From the NCBI GenBank assembly GCA_019359155.1, contig JAHHHV010000065.1, positions 1 through 64,000 of the forward strand: a DNA stretch of 64,000 bases. The letters are read 5' to 3'. A program made the translations under genes and the position numbers. Of the stretch, positions 35,105 through 42,765 are shown in pieces (the first letter of the stretch is position 1; each line of letters begins with the position of its first letter). Origin of the DNA: Pegethrix bostrychoides GSE-TBD4-15B (GTDB lineage Bacteria > Cyanobacteriota > Cyanobacteriia > Elainellales > Elainellaceae). The notes beneath the pieces were generated by a model. That model saw only the letters and a program-made list of their open reading frames with translations. It was not told the DNA's origin and did not search any database.

Positions 35105-37918
35105 TTATGCCTGTCCAGATGCATTTGGTCGATTGGCAGATCGCTCTGCTGCCGCTTTTTCAAAGATATCGAGCTGAGCCGAGTCAGGTGAATTTTGAGT
35201 CTTGGTCTGACTGCCCGCATATTTTGCCGCTTTCTCCTGAGCGCCCTGCCGCAGCCCCACCGCAATTTTGGAATGCTTTTCGATCTGCCCTAGCACCTGT
35301 CTAGCGCGCTGAATCACCACCGCAGGCAGTCCCGCCAGTCGCCCTGCCTCAATGCCGTAGGAGCGATCTGCCCCGCCCGGACGCACCTGATGCAGAAAAA
35401 TAATCTGATCCGGCAGCTCTTTGACCACCACCTGATAGTTGGCGATGTTTGGCAAAATGGCAGCTAGCTCGTTCAGCTCGTGGTAGTGCGTCGCAAAAAT
35501 CGTGCGGGCGCGCAATTCCCCGGCCAGATATTCGGCCACCGCCCAGGCAATCGAAAGCCCGTCAAACGTTGCTGTGCCCCGACCAATTTCATCGAGCAGC
35601 ACCAGAGAGCGGTCACTGGCGTGATTCAGAATATTCGCCGTCTCGTTCATTTCCACCATGAAGGTAGACTGCCCGGTAGCCAGATCGTCCACGGCTCCCA
35701 CCCGCGTGAAAATTCGGTCACAGATGCTCAGACTCGCCGCTGCTGCCGGCACAAAGCTACCCACCTGCGCCATCAGCTGGATCAAGCCCACCTGCCGCAA
35801 ATAGCAGCTCTTGCCGCTAGCGTTGGGGCCAGTGAGGATGATTAAATCGGGCTGAGATATCTCCGTATGGCCTAGCTCCGTCGAGTTGGGCACAAAAAAG
35901 CCGGCAGGCAGCGACTGCTCCACCACCGGATGCCGACCGTCTGTGATGCTGATTTGGCGGGTACTCGTCATCTGAGGACGACAGTAGCCTTGATAGACAG
36001 CCACTTCGGCCAGGGCGCAGAGGACATCTAGCGCTGCAACGGCCTGGGCGACACGGCGAATTGGGTCAGCCAAGCGCGTCACCCCTTGGCGCTGCGTCAG
36101 AAAGATTTCGTATTCCAGCTTGCCCAGAGCGCTGCGGGCGTTGAAAATTGCCGCTTCACGGTCTTTGAGTTCGCTGGTGATGTAGCGCTCTTCGTTCGTT
36201 AAAGTCTGTTTGCGGGTGTAGCCTTCGGGTGGACGCTCGCTAGACTTGGCGCGTGAGATGCTGATGTAGTAGCCAAAGGCTTTGTTGTAGCTGACTTTGA
36301 GGCTGGAAATGCCGGTGCGCTGGCGTTCGGTGACTTCGAGCTGGGCGATCCACTGCTCGTCTGACTCAATCTGCTGGCGCAGTGCGTCGAGTTGCGGATT
36401 GACCCCAACGCGAATCAGATTGCCCTCGGTGAGCTGGATGGGCGGACTCTCAACGAGATGTGCCTTGAGCTGCTGGCCGAGCGCCTCTAACTCTGGCGGC
36501 ACTTGCTGCAAGCAGGTCAGGTACGGCGAACGCGCGGCGCTGACTAATGCCGCTAGCTCTGGCAGGCGCTCCAGCGAATCCGCTAGCGCCACCAGATCGC
36601 GAGCGTTGGCTGTGCCGGAACCTGCCCGTCCAGTCAGGCGCTCCATATCGTAAATCTGCTTCAGCAAGAGCTGCAACGCCTGCCGCAGCGAGCCATTTTC
36701 AACCAGTTCTTGGACAGTCTCCTGTCTGGCCTGAATTGCAGCTAAATCCAGCAATGGTTGCAACAGCCAGCGCCTTAGCGCCCGTCCACCCATCGCCGTG
36801 ACGCTGCGATCTAGTGCCCAGAGCAAGGAGCCGTGAAAGCTGCCGTCTCGACAGGTCTGGGTGATCTCCAAGTTGCGGCGGGTCTGGTGATCCAGCACCA
36901 GATATTCGCTGAGGCTGTAAGTGCTCAATAGCTGGAGCAAAATTATCGGCGCGGCTGTGGCTGTAGCTGTGGCTGTGGCTGTAGCTGTGGCTGCATTTGC
37001 GGCTCCTTTCCAGGTGTCCTCCAGATAGTCGAGCAGTCCGCCTGCTGCGGCTACCGCCAGCGGCAAATGCGCGCAGCCTAAGCCTTCCAATGAGCGCAGC
37101 CGAAACCGCTCCAGCAGCTTTTGACGTGCTTCGTTCACTAAAAACGGCTGCTGCGGGCGCGGCGTATAGCAAAACTGCGGCGGCAGATATTCGGGCAGAT
37201 TGGCGTTCGGCTGTCCCGGGGCCTGCCCCGGAGCCTGTCCCGGACGCAAGAGCCGTCCCAAATCGACCGCACCCGGCAGCAGCACCTCCGAGGGCTGGAG
37301 CCGCATCAGCTCTTGGGTCAGCTGCTCTAGCCCTTCTGCCTGCGTAGTCAGAAATTCGCCCGTCGAAACGTCAGCATAGGCCAAGCCCCAGTGGGTTCCA
37401 GCAATCATCACCGCCGCCAAAAAGTTATTTTTGCGGGCGCTGAGCATCCCCTCTTCCAGCACCGTACCGGGCGTGATCACCCGTGTTACTTCCCGCTGCA
37501 CCAGTCGCCCCTGCACGTCAGCCGCATCTTCAGTCTGGTCGCAGATGGCCACCGCATAGCCGCGCTCAACCAGCAGCACGCAGTAGCGATCCAGCGCATG
37601 GTGTGGGATGCCGGAAAGCGGCACTTTACCTACGGCTTTGCCGCCGTCTTTGGCGGTTAGCACTAGCTCCAGCTCGCGGGAAATGGTGATTGCGTCCTGG
37701 AAAAAAGTCTCGAAAAAATCGCCGACTCTGTAAAGCAGCAGTGCCTGCGGATACTGGTCTTTGAGTTCGGCGTAGTGCCGCAGCATGGGGGTCAGATCGG
37801 CTCGGTTGACAGCCTGATGATCGGGGTAGCGGACAGCATGCTTGACCAGTCGATTGGGCAGATCGCCGAACTGAGGGGTAGCGGACAGATCGGGGCTGGA
37901 GTCAGAATGAGCGCTCAT
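35105..37918 (-). CDS. mutS: DNA mismatch repair protein MutS
   Basis: This mismatch-recognition ATPase has 937 residues, longer than the usual 850-880. The mismatch-binding motif is VGDFFETFF near residue 65 and the ATPase Walker A is [15 protein letters not shown]. Further motifs are [24 protein letters not shown] and IFATHYHEL. Two in-frame repeat tracts explain part of the extra length: [11 protein letters not shown] (about residue 230) and an (Ala-Thr)n tract near residue 310. Repeats inside a mutator gene are noteworthy. It is followed 12 bp later by a small conserved gene. Confidence 0.97.
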   Translation of the reverse strand: MSAHSDSSPDLSATPQFGDLPNRLVKHAVRYPDHQAVNRADLTPMLRHYAELKDQYPQALLLYRVGDFFETFFQDAITISRELELVLTAKDGGKAVGKVPLSGIPHHALDRYCVLLVERGYAVAICDQTEDAADVQGRLVQREVTRVITPGTVLEEGMLSARKNNFLAAVMIAGTHWGLAYADVSTGEFLTTQAEGLEQLTQELMRLQPSEVLLPGAVDLGRLLRPGQAPGQAPGQPNANLPEYLPPQFCYTPRPQQPFLVNEARQKLLERFRLRSLEGLGCAHLPLAVAAAGGLLDYLEDTWKGAANAATATATATATATAAPIILLQLLSTYSLSEYLVLDHQTRRNLEITQTCRDGSFHGSLLWALDRSVTAMGGRALRRWLLQPLLDLAAIQARQETVQELVENGSLRQALQLLLKQIYDMERLTGRAGSGTANARDLVALADSLERLPELAALVSAARSPYLTCLQQVPPELEALGQQLKAHLVESPPIQLTEGNLIRVGVNPQLDALRQQIESDEQWIAQLEVTERQRTGISSLKVSYNKAFGYYISISRAKSSERPPEGYTRKQTLTNEERYITSELKDREAAIFNARSALGKLEYEIFLTQRQGVTRLADPIRRVAQAVAALDVLCALAEVAVYQGYCRPQMTSTRQISITDGRHPVVEQSLPAGFFVPNSTELGHTEISQPDLIILTGPNASGKSCYLRQVGLIQLMAQVGSFVPAAAASLSICDRIFTRVGAVDDLATGQSTFMVEMNETANILNHASDRSLVLLDEIGRGTATFDGLSIAWAVAEYLAGELRARTIFATHYHELNELAAILPNIANYQVVVKELPDQIIFLHQVRPGGADRSYGIEAGRLAGLPAVVIQRARQVLGQIEKHSKIAVGLRQGAQEKAAKYAGSQTKTQNSPDSAQLDIFEKAAAERSANRPNASGQA
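36950..36998. repeat. Hexanucleotide repeat inside mutS
   Basis: On the plus strand, GGCTGT and AGCTGT alternate about seven times; in mutS this encodes an alternating Ala-Thr run. The period of 6 changes length without shifting frame. Confidence 0.9.
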
Positions 37919-38063
37919 GCAGGTGCCAAAAAATCGGGAGCCAGAGTCTTCTATCTTGGCGTAAGTTGCTGATTTCTGCCGAGTCTGGCGCTATATCTCG
38001 GCTAGATCACAAGTGTGACATTCAGTGCCTCATCTGCAATCCAGCCTGCAAGTTTTAGAGCTG

Positions 38064-38261
38064 CTAGCAGTTGGGCGGCTCTACTTCGTTGGGGGTCAAA
38101 ACAGAGTTGGGGTCAAAACAGACGGTGAGCAGAGTCGGTTTGCCGATTAGCCGCCCTAGCTTCGCCTTGTGGGATTCTGCCTCGTTGCGTCGATGAAACC
38201 TGTCTACTAGCTTGCGGCCTCCAGGGGCATAAAACCAAACTTCCCAAACGCCTCTTTTCAT
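38064..38261 (-). CDS. Small hypothetical protein
   Basis: This 65-residue protein starts MKRGVWEVWFYAPGGRKLVD and has a compact beta-hairpin plus helix composition (DRFHRRNEAESHKAKLGRL) that looks like real coding. The C-terminus carries a near-perfect 17-18 bp duplication giving FDPNSVLTPNEVE, so the tail may be altered by slippage. No named family is recognised. Confidence 0.5.
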   Translation of the reverse strand: MKRGVWEVWFYAPGGRKLVDRFHRRNEAESHKAKLGRLIGKPTLLTVCFDPNSVLTPNEVEPPNC

Positions 38262-38398
38262 GGGTTTTTCTAATTGCTAAAGGATTCAGAAGCTCCAAGA
38301 CCTCTGCAATTAGATTATCGAATCTGGCTACTATTGGCATCCAATGGTTGCCACTGGCTATTATTAGCTACCAAAAGCGCGTTAAAGTATTGATCTAT

Positions 38399-38662
38399 AT
38401 GCCGTTTGGTACAATTTTGATGCACCTAGATTCCGTAAATGATTTGCCTCGTAAACTGTCGCGTGTCCATACGCCTTTGCCTGAAGATACCTTGCAGCGT
38501 CTAGAACAGTTGGCTGACTCTGAGGCTCGCCCTGTTGCAAATATGGCCTCTGTGCTAGTTCAGGCAGCGTTAGAGCTAATCGATCAGCAGGGGTTTCGCT
38601 TAGTTGAAGGTAAATTGAGAAAGATTTCTTTTGAGCCAACTGAAACAGACAAATCAAACTAA
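38399..38662 (+). CDS. Ribbon-helix-helix-like small protein (possible regulator or antitoxin)
   Basis: This is an 87-residue protein from the ATG at 38399; ATG 38420 is an alternative and neither has a good Shine-Dalgarno. The core THTPLPEDTLQRLEQL-like segment, followed by an alanine-rich helix (VANMASVLVQAALELID), resembles a CopG/MetJ ribbon-helix-helix. It ends 4 bp before the Nudix gene, so the two form an operon. No toxin-like partner is visible unless the Nudix protein plays that part, which would be unusual. Confidence 0.55.
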   Translation: MPFGTILMHLDSVNDLPRKLSRVHTPLPEDTLQRLEQLADSEARPVANMASVLVQAALELIDQQGFRLVEGKLRKISFEPTETDKSN

Positions 38663-38666
38663 GCTC

Positions 38667-39203
38667 ATGTCTAATGCGACCCTGCTCACTCAGCTTGCAT
38701 CATACTCACCCTGGGATGAATCTGAAGCCAGGTATCATGCGGCATTCCTCGATCTGCTGCGTACTGACGCTGCCTTTGACCGCAACTCCTACGAACCCGG
38801 TCACATCACGGGCAGCACATGGATTCTGGCTGAAGACACTGGGCGAATCGCGTTAATCTACCACGGTCGGCTAGAGCGCTGGTTGCAGCCCGGAGGCCAT
38901 GTCGAACCCGGAGAAACAGACGGCATTGGCACGGCATTACGGGAAGCCAGAGAAGAGCTAGGCTTGGTACTTGATCCAGAGCGAGCTAGCCTATTTGATC
39001 TCGACGTACATCAAATTCCGGCCACTGCAACTCAGCCCAGCCACTTTCACTATGATCTACGCTATCTCTGCTTCACCAAGCAGCAGCCGTTAATCTCAGA
39101 TTCCGATGCAGCGCGGGCTGAGTGGTTCACAGCAGTAGAGTTAGAGGCAATGGGGCTGGATGCAGGAATGCGGCGCATGTTTAAAAAAGGGCAGCACCGC
39201 TAG
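38667..39203 (+). CDS. Nudix hydrolase
   Basis: This 178-residue protein has a clear Nudix box (GHVEPGETDGIGTALREARE followed by ELGL), which coordinates the metal for hydrolysis of nucleoside diphosphate-linked substrates. WILAEDTGRIALIYH, LQPGG and the C-terminal WFTAVELEAMGL are typical of the MutT-like fold. The start at ATG 38667 follows the ribbon-helix-helix stop by 4 bp. The substrate is unknown. Confidence 0.88.
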   Translation: MSNATLLTQLASYSPWDESEARYHAAFLDLLRTDAAFDRNSYEPGHITGSTWILAEDTGRIALIYHGRLERWLQPGGHVEPGETDGIGTALREAREELGLVLDPERASLFDLDVHQIPATATQPSHFHYDLRYLCFTKQQPLISDSDAARAEWFTAVELEAMGLDAGMRRMFKKGQHR

Positions 39204-39312
39204 CTTAGAACAGGCAACCGCTGCTTATTGCCCTCACTGTATTCCAAGTCATAGTTCCAAGTCATACAGGATCCCAAGTCTACGGGCTAGCAGCCTGTGG
39301 GTCTTCTGGAGG
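39204..39312. other. Short intergenic stretch
   Basis: It contains a short direct repeat (CCAAGTCATA) and no coding-like frame. Confidence 0.4.
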
Positions 39313-39444
39313 CTACTTTGGTCGTCCTAACCAGGCATCTTGCCTACTTTCATCAAACCAATCCTCTTGTGCTTGAGTGATATTAGATTGATATTCCAAC
39401 AGATGTTCCAACCTTGGATCAACGCCGCCTATGGTAACGCTCAT
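39313..39444 (-). CDS. Putative 43-residue acidic protein
   Basis: An ATG-initiated frame of 43 codons encodes MSVTIGGVDPRLEHLLEYQS and continues NITQAQEDWFDESRQDAWL to a TAG. The composition (amphipathic helix, acidic, Trp-containing C-terminus) is protein-like and resembles small antitoxins or adaptor peptides. The upstream GAAAG is a weak Shine-Dalgarno. It faces the Nudix gene. I do not recognise a family. Confidence 0.4.
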   Translation of the reverse strand: MSVTIGGVDPRLEHLLEYQSNITQAQEDWFDESRQDAWLGRPK

Positions 39445-39659
39445 ACTTTCAGAAAAACAAAGCTGTTAACCTTTCTACTTAGACTATAGGAATTTAATCA
39501 CAATTTGTATTGAACGTGATCAATACGCAGCGGGATATAAAGTAAAAAGCATATAATTGTGACCAAGAGTATGAACTGTTGGCACAACTTTAATCCAGCA
39601 AATTCAATATCTCTTTAAATATCCAAGACCTCTACCGCTGCATTCAGGAGGATAGATCA
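39445..39659. other. AT-rich intergenic region with possible promoter
   Basis: It leads to AGGAGGATAGATCA immediately before the ATG at 39660, an excellent Shine-Dalgarno. CATATAATTG near 39550 could be a -10 element. Confidence 0.4.
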
Positions 39660-39956
39660 ATGCGCTTTACAACAACTAACCAAACCTGGAGGCAGAAGTT
39701 TCAAGCGAATTCTTCCATCTGGGGGTTTGCTGTTCCTATGGTTCTGTGGGGCGACGATGCTGCTGATTATTATGCTGTCTTTTGCGCGTGGCTAATTTGC
39801 AAGAAACAAGAAAATAGTTGGGGGCAAAATAGTTGGGGGCAGTACCGCTGCATCTCATGCATCTCACAGAGCATCCCTGCGGTTCATCGACTCAATCAGC
39901 TCTTCCACCTCTTCAGACTCAGAAGCCGTCTGAATCTGCGCCTTAAACCACTCTAG
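39660..39956 (+). CDS. Uncertain small gene, two overlapping frames
   Basis: The ATG has an ideal AGGAGG 8 nt upstream. Its own frame runs 98 codons (MRFTTTNQTWRQKFQ...) through a 15-bp repeat encoding NSWGQ twice, then into the opposite-strand gene, where it is meaningless. The +1 frame, open but without its own ATG, encodes a convincing membrane helix (GGLLFLWFCGATMLLIIML) ending SFARG and a stop at about 39813. Either a frameshift (natural, programmed or sequencing) joins the two, or only one frame is used. Confidence 0.3.
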   Translation: MRFTTTNQTWRQKFQANSSIWGFAVPMVLWGDDAADYYAVFCAWLICKKQENSWGQNSWGQYRCISCISQSIPAVHRLNQLFHLFRLRSRLNLRLKPL

Positions 39957-40178
39957 CTCCTCCGGCTCAATCTGCTGTGACTGAAAAACCAGCAGCGTTC
40001 CAGCAACGCGGGCTAGAGTAATTGGCGCATAGTCAATATGGCTCAGCAGGGACACAGATTCCCGGTAGAGCTGAGCTGCTGTCTCCAAAGCAATCGGTCT
40101 TCCCATTTGAACCGCAATATCTTGGAGGCTCTGCTGAATGGTGAGCTGAAGCGGGTCATCGTTGGCTGAATGCATCAT
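39864..40178 (-). CDS. Conserved hypothetical protein
   Basis: This 104-residue helical acidic protein (LQLTIQQSLQDIAVQMGR, PITLARVAGTLLVFQSQ, EELEWFKAQIQ) starts 16 bp after the asparaginase stop on the same strand, so it is probably the last gene of the rsfS-CGLD27-asparaginase run. No named domain is recognised. Confidence 0.65.
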   Translation of the reverse strand: MMHSANDDPLQLTIQQSLQDIAVQMGRPIALETAAQLYRESVSLLSHIDYAPITLARVAGTLLVFQSQQIEPEELEWFKAQIQTASESEEVEELIESMNRRDAL

Positions 40179-40194
40179 CAGTTCCGCAGGCGGC

Positions 40195-41154
40195 TCACAG
40201 CATTGACAGCTCGCCGATCACTTCCAAGCGCTTGTACTGCCCCAGCGCCATGAAGGTTTCGGTAAGCTGCTCTTCTAGGGTGGGCGTGATCCAACCCATC
40301 TGCTTTAGCAGATAGATGGCAGCTGCATGTTTAGCGCGTTTTGCCCCGTCGAGCACCTTAATTGCCAGCCCCAGCCCTTCCCCGACGCGACCGACGCACT
40401 GAATCCCCTCTGCCCCAGACTTGCTGACAATTTCGCCTTCCGAGAGCCGCATTAGCTCGCTGTCAAAGCCGCCCTCTCCAGAAACCAGATTCGGGTGATG
40501 CGTCATGGCTCGCACAATTCGCTCTAGATCCAGGCTGTTGCCGGAGGCCAAATGGGCATAGAGCGTCGCCATCTGCGCCAGCTGCATAAAATAGGTGGGC
40601 GCGCCGCAGTCATCATGCGCGTTGATAAACTCTGCTGAGGGCATTCGCAGCAGCTCCGAAACCTTGCTCAAAATCAGCGACTGCACCGGATGATTATGCT
40701 GAAGATAGGTGGTCAACGGGAAGTTGCGCTGCCGACAGACAGCCAGCATTCCGGCATGTTTGCCAGAGCAGTTGTGCTCCAACGGGCTGCGCTTGCCGGG
40801 TGGGGTAGGGCATTGCAGCGCCGAAGGCTCAATGTCACTGCGCCAGAGAATATTAAACGCCTGCCTAGCCTGTACTGTCGTGCCCTGATGCGAGGCGCAC
40901 ATAATCGCCAAGTCGCGGTCATTGAGTCCGTAGCGGTCGAGCGTGCCAGTGGAGGTAACGGCTAGCGCCTGAAATGGCTTCAGCGCCGAGCGGATGAACG
41001 CGCCCGTTTCGGGACTGCCTGCAATATAGAGCGTGCGTCCGCGCTGATCGGCCACAACCGCCTGTACGTGATGCACCGATTCGACAATGCCTTCTCTTAA
41101 AAGCCGGACTTCGAGTTCTGCGGACTGCGTGCGTTTTCCCCTATTCATAGCCAT
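40195..41154 (-). CDS. Asparaginase (COG4448 family)
   Basis: This 319-residue protein matches the plant/rhizobial-type asparaginase family: EGIVESVHHVQAVVADQRG, GSPETGAFIRSALKPFQAL, AIMCASHQGT, LEHNCSGKHAGMLAVCRQ and SGEGGFDSELM. It should hydrolyse asparagine to aspartate and ammonia in the cytoplasm. It lies 72 bp after CGLD27 and 16 bp before a small gene on the same strand. Confidence 0.88.
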   Translation of the reverse strand: MAMNRGKRTQSAELEVRLLREGIVESVHHVQAVVADQRGRTLYIAGSPETGAFIRSALKPFQALAVTSTGTLDRYGLNDRDLAIMCASHQGTTVQARQAFNILWRSDIEPSALQCPTPPGKRSPLEHNCSGKHAGMLAVCRQRNFPLTTYLQHNHPVQSLILSKVSELLRMPSAEFINAHDDCGAPTYFMQLAQMATLYAHLASGNSLDLERIVRAMTHHPNLVSGEGGFDSELMRLSEGEIVSKSGAEGIQCVGRVGEGLGLAIKVLDGAKRAKHAAAIYLLKQMGWITPTLEEQLTETFMALGQYKRLEVIGELSML

Positions 41155-41226
41155 GACTGTGCCACAATCTGGCTACTCGAACAAGCAATTGACATAAAAA
41201 AAGAATCATCCAAACGGGAATCGAGC

Positions 41227-41724
41227 TTACAAAAACAACCAAATCATGGCGTTGGCCAGCAGCAGGGAAGAGAGTCCAATAAAGGTGAGCTGAATCCGCC
41301 GCAGCAGCGCCCGAATTTCATAGTTGACAATCAGCCGGTCGCGCTGCCAAACCTCAGCCGGCTTTTGCCAGCACTGCCCATCATACCAGCCCGACTCTTC
41401 GTAAAAGATGGTTTCTTGCGAGAGGCGATTGCAAACGTAAATCCAGCCCAGGTAGAGCCGCACCAGCGTCAGCGCCGGAATCACCATTGCCCCCGCCCCG
41501 GCGCTCAGCAAAAACTGCACTGGATATTTGGCAAATGGGAAGCTAACTGCCGCCACCGGAGCCGAGATCAGCCAGCTCAGCAGCCAGAGGATCACAATCG
41601 GCTTGAGATATCCAGCCCAACCCAGCGTTGCCCAGCGAAAAAACCAGGACTCCTTCAGCTCCTGATACTCATTGAGCGGCTGTTGCTCAGCCGGAACCGG
41701 ACAGACGGGGGCAGAAGGATTCAT
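41227..41724 (-). CDS. CGLD27/DUF1230 family membrane protein
   Basis: This 165-residue protein is conserved in cyanobacteria, algae and plants. It begins with the family hallmark CPVPAEQQPLNEYQELKES and FFRWATL, has membrane segments at about 42-62, 75-92 and 145-165, and a central EESGWYDGQCWQKPAEVW motif. The function is not established beyond its link to photosynthetic organisms. It follows rsfS by 36 bp in the same direction. Confidence 0.9.
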   Translation of the reverse strand: MNPSAPVCPVPAEQQPLNEYQELKESWFFRWATLGWAGYLKPIVILWLLSWLISAPVAAVSFPFAKYPVQFLLSAGAGAMVIPALTLVRLYLGWIYVCNRLSQETIFYEESGWYDGQCWQKPAEVWQRDRLIVNYEIRALLRRIQLTFIGLSSLLLANAMIWLFL

Positions 41725-41760
41725 GCTAGTCGCTGGGCTCAGAGCTATGACATTCTTAAT

Positions 41761-42264
41761 TTAGCGAATCTCCGACGATTGCGATAGGCCAGGATTGCGC
41801 TGACGCGCTTTAGAGAGTGACTTGGAGAGCGAAAAGTCCATCTGCTCTGCATGTCCCCAAAAGGCTTCGAGGCTGTAGAATTCGCGCTCGTTGGGCATGA
41901 AGATATGCGCGATCACGTCGCCGTAGTCAATCAGCACCCAGGTGCCCTCTCCCTGTCCTTCCACCCGAAACGGACGCTGCTGCCAGTCTGTCTCGACCGT
42001 ATCTTGAATTGAGCGGGCAATGGCGCGCACCTGGACGCTGGAAAACCCGGTGACAATCACAAAATAGTCGGCAATATAAGAGACATCTGCCACGTTGAGC
42101 AAGGCAATATTCGCGCCTTTGCGGTCATCTGCGGCTTGGGCGATAGCAATGGCTAACTCGCGACTCTGGGCATCGGTGCGCGTCACGGCCTGGAACTCTG
42201 ACGGGTCTGGAGCCAGCAATTCTAGGCTGTCGAGGTTGGCGGGGGAGATAGGGGTATTTGTCAT
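41761..42264 (-). CDS. rsfS: Ribosome silencing factor RsfS
   Basis: This 167-residue DUF143 protein binds L14 of the large subunit and blocks subunit joining under starvation. The core motifs are ELAIAIAQAADDRKGANI, YIADYFVIVTGFSSVQVRAI and WVLIDYGDVIAHIF, followed by FYSLEAFWG. The N-terminal 25 residues are extra. It heads the rsfS-CGLD27-asparaginase-hypothetical run. Confidence 0.94.
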   Translation of the reverse strand: MTNTPISPANLDSLELLAPDPSEFQAVTRTDAQSRELAIAIAQAADDRKGANIALLNVADVSYIADYFVIVTGFSSVQVRAIARSIQDTVETDWQQRPFRVEGQGEGTWVLIDYGDVIAHIFMPNEREFYSLEAFWGHAEQMDFSLSKSLSKARQRNPGLSQSSEIR

Positions 42265-42442
42265 TCAGAAAGTAGGTCTCCTTAAAGGGTTGCTTGGGAC
42301 TGGACAACAGGTGTGAACTCTATCGGTCACTTCATCGGTCTACAACATCCTGAACTGAACTGAATCGCTGCCAAAAGTTGATAGGCGGTCATGAATCGGC
42401 AGAGCCAAACCGCCCAATCAATTTAATTGAGCTTGATTGAGC
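42265..42442. other. Upstream region of rsfS
   Basis: No gene is seen. A 10-bp repeat (GAGCTTRATT) occurs near 42428-42450, just after the 44-codon ORF. Confidence 0.4.
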
Positions 42443-42577
42443 TTAATTGAGCCGCAAGCATTCGGCATCGCTGAGAAAATAAATTTGCTGGCGCTGCGCA
42501 GGCTTCACCCGCAGCGGCTGAGCCTGCCAGTTGAACTGAGCGTTTTGCTGTGAGAGCGTTTTGCTGTGAGAACTCAC
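42443..42577 (-). CDS. Putative 44-residue protein or gene remnant
   Basis: A frame ending FNWQAQPLRVKPAQRQQIYF and then LSDAECLRLN before TAA looks like a genuine protein C-terminus. The only start is a GTG at 42577, and a stop lies 15 codons further up. A 16-bp direct duplication (GCGTTTTGCTGTGAGA) sits at its 5' end. Since 16 is not a multiple of three, the duplication would have shifted the frame of a longer ancestor. It may be a short gene or the tail of a broken one. Confidence 0.35.
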   Translation of the reverse strand: MSSHSKTLSQQNAQFNWQAQPLRVKPAQRQQIYFLSDAECLRLN

Positions 42578-42765
42578 CCATGCAGTTGCGCTACCGCCGC
42601 TGAACGTCGAGGCTAAGGGCTATCATTTCAGGCCGTTGTAGCGACATCATTTGGCGATATCACCTGACCTGTGCTCTCATTCTAGATCAACTTTATGGCG
42701 CTAGCAGATTGGCATCGCAAACCGAAATATTTAGCGGCTGTATTAACTGCTCAGGATTCAGCGGC
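42578..42765. other. Region downstream of the pix operon
   Basis: About 190 bp between the pixL stop and the 44-codon ORF. No coding-like frame or clear terminator is seen. Confidence 0.4.

Noticed and set aside
38399-39203. Toxin-antitoxin system (ribbon-helix-helix with Nudix)
   Set aside because: Nudix hydrolases are not known toxins in such pairs; only an operon is claimed.
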